Shown: one piece after another, positions 20,340 to 32,479 of the stretch
Numbering within the stretch: position 1 is the first letter of the stretch
Layout: each line of letters opens with the position of its first letter
Source of the DNA: Gnetum montanum
Taxonomy: Eukaryota; Streptophyta; Gnetopsida; Gnetales; Gnetaceae
Direction: 5' to 3'
Length of the DNA stretch: 64,000 bases
NCBI GenBank assembly: GCA_015680685.1
Contig: MNCI01004480.1
Span: 1-64,000 of the forward strand
Position numbers and translations under genes: made by a program
The notes under the pieces: model-generated
Told to the model about the DNA's origin: nothing
The model's input: the letters and a program-made list of their open reading frames with translations, nothing else
Databases searched by the model: none

Positions 20340-21960
20340 ATTATTTGTAGAACCAAAATATGGTTCTACCAACAAGTGCATAAGTAGTTCTATTTTATTT
20401 AGATGGGAAGATTCATAGATTGGAAAAATGGTTCTACTAGAAATATAGTTTTTAGCTCTACTACATTGGCTCATTGTATGACATAAGTTCAAAGAACCTA
20501 AAAAGAATTCTATGAAAGGATAGTATAAATAATCTCTTAAGAAACACTAAATGCTTGCATATACCTTTCTAGATTAGATATTTTGGTGAAAAACCTAGAA
20601 CAAAATTTGACTCTCCAAATAAGATCAAAGATGATTCTACAAATTATGCTATCCTAAAACAAGTTTGTATGTAGAATTGAAAATCAACCTTACAAGGAAT
20701 CTCATTTCTTGCTTTGAAAAGTTAGTAATCAAAGTGATATCATGTGTTGTAATGTGGGAGTTTGAGTTACATGGTTTGTAGAACCAAAATTAGGTTCCAT
20801 GAAAAAGTATAAAATTGATCCTACCACATCATCTCCTATGTAGAATGATTCTATAGAACCTAGATTTGGCTATACAAATGAGGTTAAAATTAGTTCTACA
20901 AGCCACATCATTAGAACACATCAAAATAAGCTTGTATATAGAATCAAAGTTTTGCTCTAGAAGAAATCAAACCTTTACCTTTGCCAAGTAAGAAATTGAA
21001 AGTGATGTCAAGAGAAATTGAGGTACATGGTTCTTAGAACTTAAAATAGGCTTCACAAATAACTTCTGAATTAGTTCTACCATGTCACCTCTAGAGAAAG
21101 GACATAGCTCATGGAGTTAAAATTTGGTTCTATAAGAAAGCACAAAAATGGATCTACCACATCGGGTTATTCATAGAATTAGTTTATAGGGATAAAACTT
21201 AGCCCTAAGAAAAAGATTAAAATCAGCTTTTTCACATTAGTTCCTAAAAAGTAAATTACTTCATTAAGCTTAGTTTTTTTTTTGAAAGAATACTTTAAGG
21301 ATTTTTCCATGATAGCTTTTATGAAGAGCAAGATCCTAAGATTAAAATAGTTCAAAATATCAAATGGATGGAATAAACGGAGCATCACTCATAGAGCTAA
21401 AATTTGGTTCTACAAGTGAGTACAAAAATGATTCTACCACATCAACCCATAAAACTAGCTTATGAAGCTAAAAATTAACTCTAAAAATGATATTACAAGT
21501 GGTTCTATCATGTTAGCTTTGGAGAAAGAGCATTTCTCGTAGCGCTTAAAATTGGCTCTACAAAGTAAAGCTTAAAATAGTTCTACAAAGCCACATTGAG
21601 ATGAACAAAGTTTACTTTAGACCCATCAAGGATTCTAAGCTTAATTTACTCACATGCACATTATATATTAATATAGATCAACATACAATATGACCCTTAA
21701 GACTAAATTTTGGCTTTATGAAAGAATTCTATGACTAATCATCCATGTTAACTATTTTGTAGAAGAAATACATAGAACCCATAATTAAGTTTATAAGTAA
21801 GTTCAAAATAAGTTCTACAAGTTGATGTTAGCATAGGAGGATACAAAAAGTAAGTTATAAGTCATATCACATATTAGCTAAAGTGATTATATGAATGAAT
21901 TCTACGAGCTTGAAGGATATCATGTTAATAAAAGTAAAATCAAATTTGATTTCTATAAAT
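20340..21960 (+). repeat. degenerate tandem repeats of 'GGTTCTACAA...TTCTACCACAT' type
   Basis: More than ten diverged units share words such as AAAATTTGGTTCTACAAG, AGTTCTACCACATC and CATAGAACTAAAA at intervals of about 60-130 bases. Spacing is irregular, so this is an old decayed array. No coding content. Confidence 0.65.
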
Positions 21961-22323
21961 AGTTGAATACCTATGTAAATTAATCCAAAAATATGTTAAA
22001 AAGCTAAAATGACTAAATAAGAAGAAGGAATAAGTAATAAATCTTTTAATGGAGATTAACATGATAGCTTAATGAAATGAAAGCCTATGACATGTGTCAA
22101 GAAATAAGTTGAATAGCTTATCTAAAAGCAAGGGAATTAAAGAAATTTTTTTTAAATATTAATAAGTAGAATTAGAAAAGCTTTTGAATATTTAGCCCTT
22201 ATCAAATAGAGCCAAGAGTAGAAATAGAGCTTAGAGCTAAGATAGAGTTTCCATTCAAGTAGATAGATTTATCTCCAAAGTTCTCATAAAATCCATTGAA
22301 AAAATAATTAAAATGTCTCATAA

Positions 22324-23305
22324 AGAGAAGGAAGAGGTGCCTTGGAAATTTTAAGACATCAATACCTTTGATTTATTCAAGTACTTGAAACAATTCAACT
22401 TAAATATTTATTGGCTTCAACAATGAATCGATGTTGCATGGTTCGAGCTAAAAGTGAAAGAAGTGGACTTATTTAACTTTTATGAAGATTATGATTTAAT
22501 AGAAAAATTAGGCCTTCAATTTATAGAATTAATGGAAGAATGTTAGGAAATATATAAGAAAACAAGGCTTCACAAGCTTGGCTTCAGGCCCAAGGAAAAC
22601 CTCATCTAAGATGTCCTAAATTAACTAATAGCATAAATAGTGTATGAAAAAGATATGTTGAGATTTAGGAGAAATATATAGCACTACATTAATATCAACA
22701 TCAAGAAAAAATAAGAGATTTATGGAATCATAGAGCCATATATTATAGAGATAGAAGCTCATTAGCTCAATGAGGAAGTTCTAAGTGGTAAGTTTTGGAG
22801 TAATCTAAAATCTCGGTGAATTGCCAAGCTACCACTGGCTAATCTAGTGAAGGCTAAGGGATACAAGGACATTATTCTAAAGGATTTAGAGATTAGGTTT
22901 TCTCATAGAATTTTCATTTTAGCTTTTAGTTTGTATTCTAGTTGTGAAATTAATTTAGTCACTAATTATCATGTTTGGGCCTCAATAGCTTTAGAAAACA
23001 AGTGAAATTTCTTTCCCATTTAGTATATGAACGATGCATTGCAATAGAGTCTTTAGGAGATTCATGAACAAGGGGTTCAGTTGAGTCTTAGCTCATTTTT
23101 ATTAGGTTTTATATTAAGTGAATTTTCCAAGCCTGAGAGGATGGACCCAGTTTTTGTTAATTACACATCACAAAGAAGAGCTTGTCTGGAAGACCCTTAT
23201 TATCATTTCTTCCTAGGTGTCCACCAAAGAAGCTTGTAATGATTGAAAAATTTGGCACTAGAAAACAAAGATATTAGCATGAAATAGTTCCACCTCAAGA
23301 TCCAC
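22324..23305 (+). pseudogene. decayed ORF of unknown family, 5' part
   Basis: One frame from about 22324 to 23305 reads as protein-like sequence over some 320 codons, despite about 17 stops that are mostly TAA/TAG in CAA/CAG context. Readable pieces include TFDLFKYLKQFNLNIYW, DLFNFYEDYDLIEKLGLQFI, LHKLGFRPKENLI, GYKDIILKDLEIRFSHRIF and RRACLEDPYYHFFLGVHQRS. The composition is that of a soluble alpha-helical protein rich in charged residues. I do not recognise it. It is cut at 23305 by the LTR element 23306-28937; its tail seems to resume at 28943. It could be a host gene or an unusual gag. Confidence 0.5.
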
Positions 23306-23876
23306 TATCACATCCCCATTCCCAAATGATGTTGCTACCTATTGAAGATGGTGCCTCTTCATAACAAGTATTATTGTTATCATAACAAGACTTGAAAGGG
23401 TAGTTGTAATTAAGACCTGAAAGGACATGTTGTAATAATAGACAAGTCTCTTAAGGTAACCTTTAGGGGTTCAATCTAAGACATTTATACCTAGGCTTAG
23501 AGGTCACACTAGGCATGGAGTGGTGGAGCTAGTAAAGCAAGTCATGAGAACTAGGTGAAGTAGGGCAAGTAGTGGATTGGCCATCCATTTTGGCTGGGTA
23601 ATAGGCTTAACCATGGTGGTAGTGTTGGATTGCCTCTAAATCATAGATGCTAAAGGTAGAAAACCCTAAGGAATACTCTTAAATCATGATTCAAATACTC
23701 TATTTTATATCAATAAAGCATTTTTTTTCTCTTTTTGTACTTTCTCTATTATTTCCTATATGCATAATGTTGAATATTACATATATTTTACATTTGGTAT
23801 ATTGTCTTATTATGAATAATGTCTAATATAATGTATATTTGACATTTTCCATGACATACAGGGATGGGATGTCACA
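23306..23876 (+). repeat. 5' LTR of the 23.3-28.9 kb element
   Basis: 571 bases, clearly alignable over its whole length with 28383-28937. Contains a TTTATATCAATAAAGC segment (TATA or poly-A signal). Ends GGGATGGGATGTCACA. Confidence 0.88.
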
Positions 23877-23878
23877 AT

Positions 23879-23890
23879 TGGTATTAGAGC
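23879..23890 (+). promoter_or_regulatory. primer-binding site, tRNA-iMet type
   Basis: TGGTATTAGAGC, two bases after the LTR, differs from the common plant site TGGTATCAGAGC by one C>T change. Confidence 0.85.
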
Positions 23891-24714
23891 AAACCATGAC
23901 CCAAGGGCCGTTCAGAACCATGGGCTGACTACAACCTAATGATGAACCATGAAGCAATGACATAGGAAAAGTCATTGATCATTATCGAATGCACTATATG
24001 TATGAAGATGTAATCCAAAAGATACCTTTCCATTGATTTCATGAATAATGAATTAGGAATCTACAAAATATAGAGATCCCATCAACCAACAAAATTTTTT
24101 CAATAAAGATTTAATTACACCTTATCAGGATTCATCAATTACAAGAGATGTTGGTAAGATAAGAATACACCAGTCTAGGTAATTCTTACCCATATTAATA
24201 CTTTAAATATTAATTGATTTAGGTCATTTTTAAGCTTCTCCTAAAAAGTTAGTAACCATGAACAAAATTGATCTTTTTTTGTTGAAACTTATTATCCTAA
24301 GTAACTTAGAGTTATTTGTAAGTCATCATATCTATCATATATCAACCTAGTAATCTTTGTTTGTTAAAATAAACTATTGGAACTTTTAAAATATTGAAAA
24401 TCCAATTTTGTTTTTGAAACTTAAATAGTATGTCCAATGCATAGTACTCATTAAGACAATTCCAATGGTACAAATCTTGCCTTAATCAGAGGTATGGTTT
24501 GAGAGATATCGTTGTTTAAAATTTCTCATTATGCATGCATTAAAATAATTTTAAATTATTATATTTTAAAAAATTATCAAAATTTTAGTGTCTAGAATCA
24601 ACTCAAAATTACCATTTGTTGACACCAAACCTCTGCCTTATCATTGGCTGAACCACCATGTTAACCATCGAAGCAAGGTGGAATAAAATAATAATAAAAA
24701 GTTAAAAAAATTTT

Positions 24715-24755
24715 AAGTAGGAGGTCATGAGTTCAAACCTAGGCCCCCATATTTT
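24715..24755 (+). repeat. SINE-like B-box segment
   Basis: GGAGGTCATGAGTTCAAACCTAGG resembles the B-box region of tRNA-derived SINEs (GGTCATGGGTTCGAACC). No clear A box upstream. Confidence 0.3.
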
Positions 24756-24819
24756 AATTAAAAAATATATGTAAAAATAATAATATATAGATATAGGGCT
24801 GCACTAGCCCTATGGGGGA

Positions 24820-25200
24820 AATGCAACACTTATGTTGAGGGCCATTGCCATCCTGAGACTCATTGCTACCACCGTACCAAGACCCATTGCCCTACAACAT
24901 TGACATGCCTCACTGCAATATGCCATGCCTGCTAAGTGCCATGCCACTCCACCCCATTGTAACCATCACTCTTCTTAGTCCTATTGTGCTACTTGGTGCC
25001 TCTCCCTAGCATGCTTACTGCCTTCTACCACTATGCAACCTACCATTGCCTATCACATGTCCTACCACTATCCACTGCTCTATTACTGTTCATCACTACC
25101 ATAGCCACCATGCACTGTGTTTGCCCTTGTCACCATCACATGCCAACTCTACCTTACCCTGTGCTACCTTTGCTACTACTGCACATCCTCAATAGACTCC
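24820..25200. repeat. C/A/T-rich low-complexity segment
   Basis: Repeated words CCATTGCC, CCACTAC, TGCCATGCC and CACCATC dominate. The open frames here are a by-product of this composition. Confidence 0.55.
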
Positions 25201-25205
25201 AATGG

Positions 25206-25525
25206 CACTATCTATAATGGCCCATTGCGAGCATCGTGGATGTCAACATCATCATTCATAATGCCCCATCGTGAGCATCGCAGATGTCAACAAGGCCATT
25301 CATAATAGTCCATCCTTGGCACTACAAATGCCAACAACATTGTTCATAATATTCCATCCTAGGCATTGATGACATCATTCATAATGGCCCATCCTAGGCA
25401 CTGTGGAGGTCAATGATGCCATTCATAATGATCCATCCTAGGCATCGATGACACCATTCGTAATGGCCCATCCTAGATGCCTATGAGCATCAATGATGCT
25501 ACTAATAATGATCCATTTTGGCACA
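25206..25525 (+). repeat. minisatellite, about 8 units of 35-46 bp
   Basis: Units beginning at about 25212, 25258, 25304, 25347, 25380, 25427, 25462 and 25505 share ATTCATAATGGCCCATCCTA and then GGCAYCGNGGATGTCAACA. Full units are 43-46 bases and two are shortened to about 35. Confidence 0.8.
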
Positions 25526-26894
25526 CTCCATTGCTAAAAACCCTCGTGGAGAATTGCTATCCTTCAGCATAATTTTTAGGCTATGTAGGCCCTACAAGGG
25601 GATGCACTAGCCTCATTGGAAGCCACTGTAGCTCATTAAGGGCAATGTAAAAATTTGTTTTGGGCTAGGTAGGCCCACATAGAGGCTGCAGAGGCTCACA
25701 CACTAGTTGTGTAGGCCCAAAAATGTCAATCTATAGCTAGCTACCTAGAGCTCCATTGTCTAGATGATCTACCCATAACCAACCTAGTACTTAGCACTGA
25801 CTAGCACTACGTAGCACTACCTAGGCCTGTCATAAGTGTTGAAATCGTTACTACCATCGTTCCTACCTTGCATTGTTGCTAGAAGACTTTTCCCATCAAT
25901 TGATGGAGATTTTGAGATTTCCATCAATAGATGGAAAATTCAAAATTTTCATTAGAATTTGTTAATTGAAAATTTGAAACATGGGAAAAATTATCAAAAA
26001 GGAAATTTGATGTGTTTGTAGCACATGAGATAAGAATTCCACAATTAAGCACACTTGTTCTAGAGTAGTATTAGTATGGATGACCTCATGGGAAGTCTCA
26101 TTTTTTTATGCCAAATGTCTTAAATCTCTAAAATCCATAACTTTTGATTCTCATAGCCCTTTTTGACAAATGAAAAGTCGTTTCCTATAAAGTTTAGCAT
26201 TCTAAACATAATGGTGAAGTCAAATCAATTCTAAGGGACCCCAAAAATTACTTTTCACTTCTTGCCCAACATAGTGCCTCAACATTCTCAAAAATTTAAT
26301 TTTATTGTAACTTGAGCATACTATGTCCTTGTTCAACATATGAATAATCATCTCCAACATTTTTCACCCTTTTGAACTGAATGGAAAGGTTAGCTTTATC
26401 ATTTGGGTACTCAATAATTTGATGATCTCATTTAACTATGCCTTAAAAGTTAACAACATAAGGATAACTAATAAGGCCTTGTTGGAAAAATAACCTTTGT
26501 AGATAGCCTTAAGATCCCTATGGCATGTCATTAGTTACATTGGTAAAGTCAATGTCTTAAAGGAGGGTAGAAAAGTTGTTAAGAATTAGATGATATAATT
26601 ATATATTACTAAAATTAGATGATGTAGTTATATATTGCTAAAATCAGATAATGTAGTAATGATGTATCAGTATCAGTTTAGTTAATGAAATAGAACAATC
26701 TTCAACGATGTATATAAATTTGTCCGGCGACCAAAACATATGGTAGAATAGCATGGAGACTCAAATTATTGTTTCAACAAGATGTATGATACCAATAAAG
26801 AGATGATTTAGAGGAAAATCTAATAATGAGAATGAAAGTTACAATGTACAACATGCTTGCAAGATCCTTAGTGAGTGAGAAAGAACAATCACTA

Positions 26895-27822
26895 TGTCCA
26901 TCATGGGCCTTGGATTGACATGAATGTTGATACCCATGCATTTTACTAGAGTTACAAAATTTGGATGTTGATGTTCTATGTCTATAATAATTCTTGCCAT
27001 GGGGATTTCTATAACAATTTTAACTAGATTTAGAAAAGATGGGATACAAAGGCATTTATAAGGAAAAAGGTTCTTGTGGAAGTTCTTCTTTTGAGCCATA
27101 TAGATTAACCTATTGCAAAAATCATAACATGGATGGTTTTGTGATATTTTATAAAGAAGCCAATTTTTAATTAGTACAAAGATTTGAATGGAGTTTAGAA
27201 AATATGATTTTTGAAATTTCAAAACTTCAAGTGATGGAAAAGAAAAAATAGTCAAGATTTTAGAAAAATCATATAGCCTTAGTAGTGATTCTAAAATTCC
27301 ATCTATTAGGAAGATGTGTATGCATGGTTAACACACATTTGATTGCCAAATCAACATGTTCAGATGTTAGACTATGTCAAGGAGCATACTTGATTAAGAA
27401 AATAGAATAAAGTTTGAAGAATAATTTATTCCTAAGTTATACTAGTCTAGTGTCAATTGTCCTATGTGGAGACTTCAACGCAAAAGTTGAAAGTAGTGTC
27501 TATCAATTTTTAAAATATATATGTGTAAAGGAATCTTTGGAATATGAACTTGATTTGAAGAAGTTGTTTCCATCAATTCAACATGCAAATCCATTGGCTA
27601 GTGCATATTCTACTTACTTTAAATCTTCAATAGATAAATCAAATTCTAGAATTCAAGAATTTATGATGTTGAGTGATATTACTTATAAAGAACCATAGTT
27701 CAACAACTACTTTGCTATGATTAATGAGGATGGATCAACAACATTCTTCATTAAGAATTTAGATTATATTTTGGTACAATGTCTGATTTTTCTTGGTTAT
27801 CAAGTTACTAAAGTTAATTTCT
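26895..27822 (+). pseudogene. CCR4/nocturnin-type EEP nuclease pseudogene (intron-less)
   Basis: A single frame of about 310 codons with roughly a dozen stops follows the endonuclease/exonuclease/phosphatase domain of plant CCR4-like deadenylases in order: CPSWALD, LDVDVLCL (the metal-binding 'LQE' that follows is lost), DLEKMGYKGIYKEK, MDGFVIFYKEANF, CMVNTHLIAKS (catalytic His region), SDVRLCQ, SIVLCGDFNAKVESSVYQFL (catalytic D and N kept), NPLASAYSTYF, KEP-stop-FNNYF and KNLDYILVQC. The closing 'SDH' motif is not found. No intron interrupts it over 930 bases, although plant CCR4-like genes normally have introns, so it was probably copied from a spliced mRNA. It lies in sense orientation inside the LTR element. 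Deadenylases remove poly(A) from mRNA; this copy is dead. Confidence 0.8.
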
Positions 27823-28366
27823 AAAGAAGAAGTAGAGAAGAGTCAAGATCAAGCCTTGTCATCCTAAACAAGACCATGTGATCATATACCATGTATGGTA
27901 GAATTACAATTACTCCCATCAATTCATAATGTTTATCAATATTAGGAAGTATCTTACACATACTTTTATATATAATCTTATTATTTTCTTCATTGTTTCA
28001 TTTATATCTTAATTAGATAAGTAAAATATCCAAGGTAATGCAAATTGGAAATAAAAGAATTTTCCATGCCTTCACTTGGATAACTAGATATGAGTTGCAC
28101 CTTGTGTGACCTTGGTGAAGACTAGTGTTTGGTGGATGGTAGATCTTTAATTCACCTCTTATCATTATCTTAGATAATGAGGTAAATAATAATAAAGTAA
28201 TATTTAACACTCATAAATTCTTCTCACACATATTTTGTTTGCAGAATAAGCAAGAAACAACTTCAAGCTCATAGGAGAACTTAAATTAGTGTAGCATAGG
28301 ATCATAATAGAAGCATTGGAGTAGGAAAAAGATAGTGAATGTAGACTCATTCAAGGATGAACAAAA

Positions 28367-28382
28367 CCTAAGGAGGGTAGAT
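28367..28382 (+). promoter_or_regulatory. polypurine tract of the 23.3-28.9 kb element
   Basis: CTAAGGAGGGTAGAT directly before the right LTR; the expected place and composition. Confidence 0.7.
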
Positions 28383-28937
28383 TGTCACATCCCCATTCCA
28401 AAATGATGCTACTACCTAATGAATATGGTGCCTCTTCATAACAAGTATTATTGTTATCGTAACAAGACCTAAAAGGGTAGTTGTAATTAAGATCCAAAAG
28501 GGCATGTTGTAATAATGGATGTGTCTTTTGAGGTAACCTTTGGAGGTTTGACCTAAGGCATTTATACCTAGGCTTAGAGGTTGTGCTAGGCATGGAGTGG
28601 TGGAGCTAGTAAGGTGAGTCATGAGAGCTAGGTGAATTGGTCATCCCTTCTAGCCAAGTAATAGGCCTAACCATGGTGGTAGTGTTGGATTACCTCTAAG
28701 GGATAGATGCCAAAAAAAGAAAACCTAAGGAATACTATTAAAACATGATTCGAATACTCTATTCTATATAAATAAAGCATTCTCTTCTTTCTCTTTTTGT
28801 ACTTTCTTTATTATTTACTGTATGCATAATGTTGAATGTTACATATATTTCAAATTTGGTATATTGTCTTATTATGCATAATGTCTAATATAATGTATAT
28901 TTGACATTTCCCATGACATCTGGGGATGGGATGTCAC
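28383..28937 (+). repeat. 3' LTR of the 23.3-28.9 kb element
   Basis: Begins TGTCACATCCCCATTCC and ends GGGATGGGATGTCACA. It differs from the 5' LTR by scattered substitutions and several small indels, including loss of a segment near 28640 relative to 23565-23590, so the insertion is old. Confidence 0.88.
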
Positions 28938-28942
28938 ATCCA

Positions 28943-29140
28943 TAGTTCTTAAAAAAATCTAAGGCATATTAGATGATTTTGATGATCAACTAAGAACTTA
29001 TGGTAGTCTATTATTTGATGAAACGAATAGAAACAAATGAGAAAAATGAGCAAATAATAGATCCAATGCTAGATCTAAGAACTAAGAGAGATAGAAATAA
29101 TGTGGCAAAAAAAATTGCAAAATTTGTATTAAATATTAAA
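28943..29140 (+). pseudogene. decayed ORF of unknown family, 3' part
   Basis: After the LTR element a frame reads GILDDFDDQLRTYGSLLFDE, then an Asn/Arg/Lys-rich stretch and a cysteine cluster CGKKNCKICIKY, with stops of deamination type. It looks like the continuation of the ORF that stops at 23305, allowing for one frameshift in the A-run near 28950. The basic stretch and cysteine cluster suggest a nucleic-acid-binding tail. Linkage to the first half is inferred from position and the target duplication. Confidence 0.42.
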
Positions 29141-29149
29141 AAATTTATG

Positions 29150-31007
29150 AAGTAGGTTTAGAAGGTACATATTGAATGGTGTTCAAAAGCCTAAGAATAC
29201 AAGATGGTTTAGATATTTCTTTGAAATTTTCATATAATATTTGGTGTAGGTAGGTAGGGTGTGTTATGTAATTGAATCTACACTCATCTATCTCGATCAA
29301 TGTACTCTTAAGAAATGCTATAATAGATTTTATATGATCTTCATGATTAGCATTGGATGAAGGTTACAAAGGCTATAAAATTTTATCTATGCTTACTTGC
29401 TAAAATGGGTCTTCTTGCTGAAAAAAGGTTTTTTCTTAAAATGTTTCTTGCTACAAAAATTTTTCTTGCCCCAAAAGCCCTTAAAAAAAGGTCAAAAAAT
29501 GATTCCAATTCTCACTGAAGTAGGCCATAATTTGTTGTTTCTCTATTGCTTAGGTTTTGACAAGCTTATTGGATAGTTACATGGCATTTTTTATCATATT
29601 TATGGCCCAAAATTGTAGCATTTTCATCACTAGTGTTTTTAACTTCTTGTGTTAGAACTGGTAGCATTTTTGACTTTGGAGCTTAATTATGTTGGTGTAA
29701 TGAAATTTACAAAATTTTTAACAATGTGGGCTATGAATGAAATTTTACATATTTCAAAATACCCTAGGATCTCATCAAAACAAGGTCACAAGGTAACATA
29801 TTTGAAGGGAAATTAAGGAATTTATTTTTGCTCTTGAATATAATCAAAGTTACGATCAAAATCTAGCTACCATGCCTCTCTGTTTACAATTAAAATTTTT
29901 TTTGAGATGTTTCATTAGCCCCTAATTTTTTATTTTTTAAGGTTTTACTCAAAAGACATCAACCAAGAATATGAAACACCACCATAGGTTTGTCACCATT
30001 GCTACTATCTCTACATTTAATTTTGTAGCTATTGAAACATGCCAAGGAGTGTTTGCAATGATGAAGTAAGATTAAAATGGAATGATGGTGATCTAAAATG
30101 AGGTAATAGCTACATTGACTATTAGAGAATGGTCAAGTAGGATAATAAATAATTCCAAATGTTTCACAATTATGGTTATGGTATAGTAGCATGCTTATTA
30201 GTTGACGAGGGCTCTATGCTTCATGCTTGAACTACTAATTACTAATGATGTTTAGAGCAACCAGTGCTTTGTTATAGGCTTCTTTGGATACTAGGAACTT
30301 TTTTTTCTTGAGCCATTAGTTACTTTTCTTTAGGAAAAATTGGCCTCTTAGCTTCTTTGACATATTCTCCCTCTCTTTTTTTCTGGAATAGGAGTGAAGC
30401 CTTCTTTGGACATCTATGCTAAGGCTAAAGTTTTGTTATCTTAATAAATGAAGTATGTTTGATTCAGTGAACTAATTGGTAGAGCATGTAGAAGAATGTT
30501 ACATGGCTATGATATAGGAATGCCAAACATAGGTTTTTATCATTAGAAAGATAAGGAAGTCTAGAGTTTGGTTACATGGTTTTAGCTTAGAAGAGATAAT
30601 GGAAATGATATGAGGTAAGCATTGTTGGCATGGTCAACAAGATAATCAAATCTCATGTGTTGAGGTCACATGATGACTCATTGCTATGATGAGTCAAATC
30701 TTGGTGATGATCATAGGATCATCCTATAAACATAACTTTAAGAGAACAAGAAAATAGATGAAAGAAACATGATATTACAAGAGATTACATAAGACAATAA
30801 GAAAATATAGGCCAACATGAGAGACAACTGGTAGAACTTTGAGAATACTATATGTTACTTTGTTGATTTATATAAATTTTATTTTTATCTTGTTCAAAAA
30901 AGTTCATGTATGCTTTCTTGTTAAGGCTACAAAGGTTTGTCAATGTCATGCATCTACTTAGATCTATAAACAAAGGCAAGCAAAGACTAAGAGCAAACTA
31001 GTCAATG
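29150..31007 (-). repeat. 3' region and LTR-like part of the minus-strand element Tat-C
   Basis: Parts of 29900-30850 align with 56950-57900, which likewise follows a minus-strand Tat pol. Shared words include AAACACCACCATAGG against AAACACCACTACAGG, TGATGAAGTAAGATTAAAATG, and GGTCACATGATGACTCATTGCTATGATGAGT. It is probably the non-coding 3' part plus LTR. Exact LTR ends are not visible. Confidence 0.5.
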
Positions 31008-32150
31008 TTAGATATAATAGGATTTAAGATAGGAATCATTGATCAGATTGGTTAATTCATTTCCATTCATGTCCACCATTGTGAATGTTCCTTTGCTAGA
31101 GGATTTGGTAACCAAGACAGGTCCATCCTAGTTGGGTGAGAATTTGTCCATATGTTCATGAATAACTTTAAGGATAAGGTCTCCTTATTTGACTTTTCAC
31201 TAGTTTGTATCATGTTGGTAATGTTATTTTTGCTTCTCTTTATATTTTTCTATATGAATAAGCATTTGCATTTATTTCTCTTTCAATGAATCCATGTTAA
31301 TGATACATAGCTCATTATTCTATCCATCATTGATGTAGATAGACATAGATACCCTTAAAGATGAAACCTACAACTCAAGAGGGAAAATAACTTCAGATCT
31401 GTAAACTAGACTATATGGTGTGACATTAGTTGTAGTTTGAGATATTGTCCTATAGGCCCAAAATGCATATAAGAGTCATTAATTTCATCTATGTTTGATA
31501 TTATTTAACATTTTCTTTAGAAGATTGATGATAACCTTGTTACTAGCTTTGGATTGGCCATTTTCTTGTGGGTAGTAAGGCAATGAAAAAGAATGCTTAA
31601 TGTGTAATTGTTGACAAAAGTCTTGCATTTTTTGGCTACTAAATTATGATACATTATCTATGAAAATGGTTAGAGGTAGGCTAAAATGGGATACTATGTT
31701 ATCAAGGATGAATTTATAGATTTGTTGTGATGTTTTTTCCTCAAAGGAATAGCTTCAAACTACTTTATAAAATTCTTGGCTGTAATGATGATAAATCTAT
31801 GTCCTGTAGAAGACATATGTATTATTGGTCCAACTATGTTAGTTCCCCAATGTTGGAATGGCCACGTGATTTGAGTACTATGTAACTTAGTTGGTGGCAC
31901 ACATATAAGGTTGATGTTCCATTAACAAATTTTAGAAGTTGTTACCTATTGCATGCATTCTCTTTCCATATAAGGCTAATAGCATCCTGGGTGTCTAATC
32001 TTAGTAGCCATGGCTCTAGGTCCTATATGTTCCCCACCTATGCCATCATGTAATTTTTCTAGGACCGTATGTACTTCTACTTTACTCAACTACCCTAACA
32101 ATACACCATAATAGGACCTTCAACATAATGTGTTATTGAATACAATGAAA
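31008..32150 (-). pseudogene. pol: Tat-C integrase
   Basis: On the minus strand the end reads KFSPN, DGPVLVTKSSSKGTF, VDMNGNELTN and SYLKSYYI before TAA at 31008, matching the integrase C-terminus at 10803. Further up, SLPYYPQENGQSKASNKVII (about 31590-31535) carries the catalytic Glu region. The zinc domain lies near 32000. Many stops and frameshifts. Confidence 0.78.
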
Positions 32151-32479
32151 TCTTTTTTGATCATTTATGTACTACATGTTTTTGAGAAGCAGTTAAGCTT
32201 TGTGGAGGTTCACAACTTGATGTTATCATATCATTGATGTTTAGGGATGTTATCTATGATTTCTATGAAATTTCTCTAAATGTTCTATATGATGGCATGA
32301 ACATAATTTTCCATCATGGAATGAAATTTACTAAAAAAATTAGACATAATACCTAAGGATAAGGTAGCAATGGCATTAGTTAGTGTATTTTTAGCTAGGA
32401 TAACGTGTTGAATGTTAACATCTATAAACTATTGAAAGAGTGTTTTGGCTAAGTCATAGTATGGTTGTAAATATTTTTC

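Larger units (their letters stand above)
23306..28937 (+). mobile_element. non-autonomous LTR retrotransposon carrying a host-gene copy
   Basis: Two direct repeats, 23306-23876 and 28383-28937, start TRTCACATCCCCATTCC and end GGGATGTCACA, so the ends are short inverted repeats. A tRNA-iMet-type primer site (TGGTATTAGAGC) follows the left LTR and a purine-rich AAGGAGGGTAGA precedes the right one. The flanks TCCAC (23301-23305) and TCCAT (28938-28942) look like a 5-bp target duplication with one change. The 4.5-kb interior has no gag, RT or integrase that I can find. It contains low-complexity sequence, a minisatellite and a sense-strand intron-less CCR4-type nuclease pseudogene. It must have depended on another element's proteins. 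Confidence 0.85.

Noticed and set aside
24984-25305. Two overlapping plus-strand ORFs rich in His, Cys, Leu and Thr
   Set aside because: They are translations of low-complexity CCATTGCC/CACTAC sequence and the start of the minisatellite; no protein-like pattern.
26839-27255. 138-codon minus-strand frame
   Set aside because: It lies opposite the CCR4-type pseudogene, whose plus-strand reading matches a known domain in order; the minus frame is a by-product.
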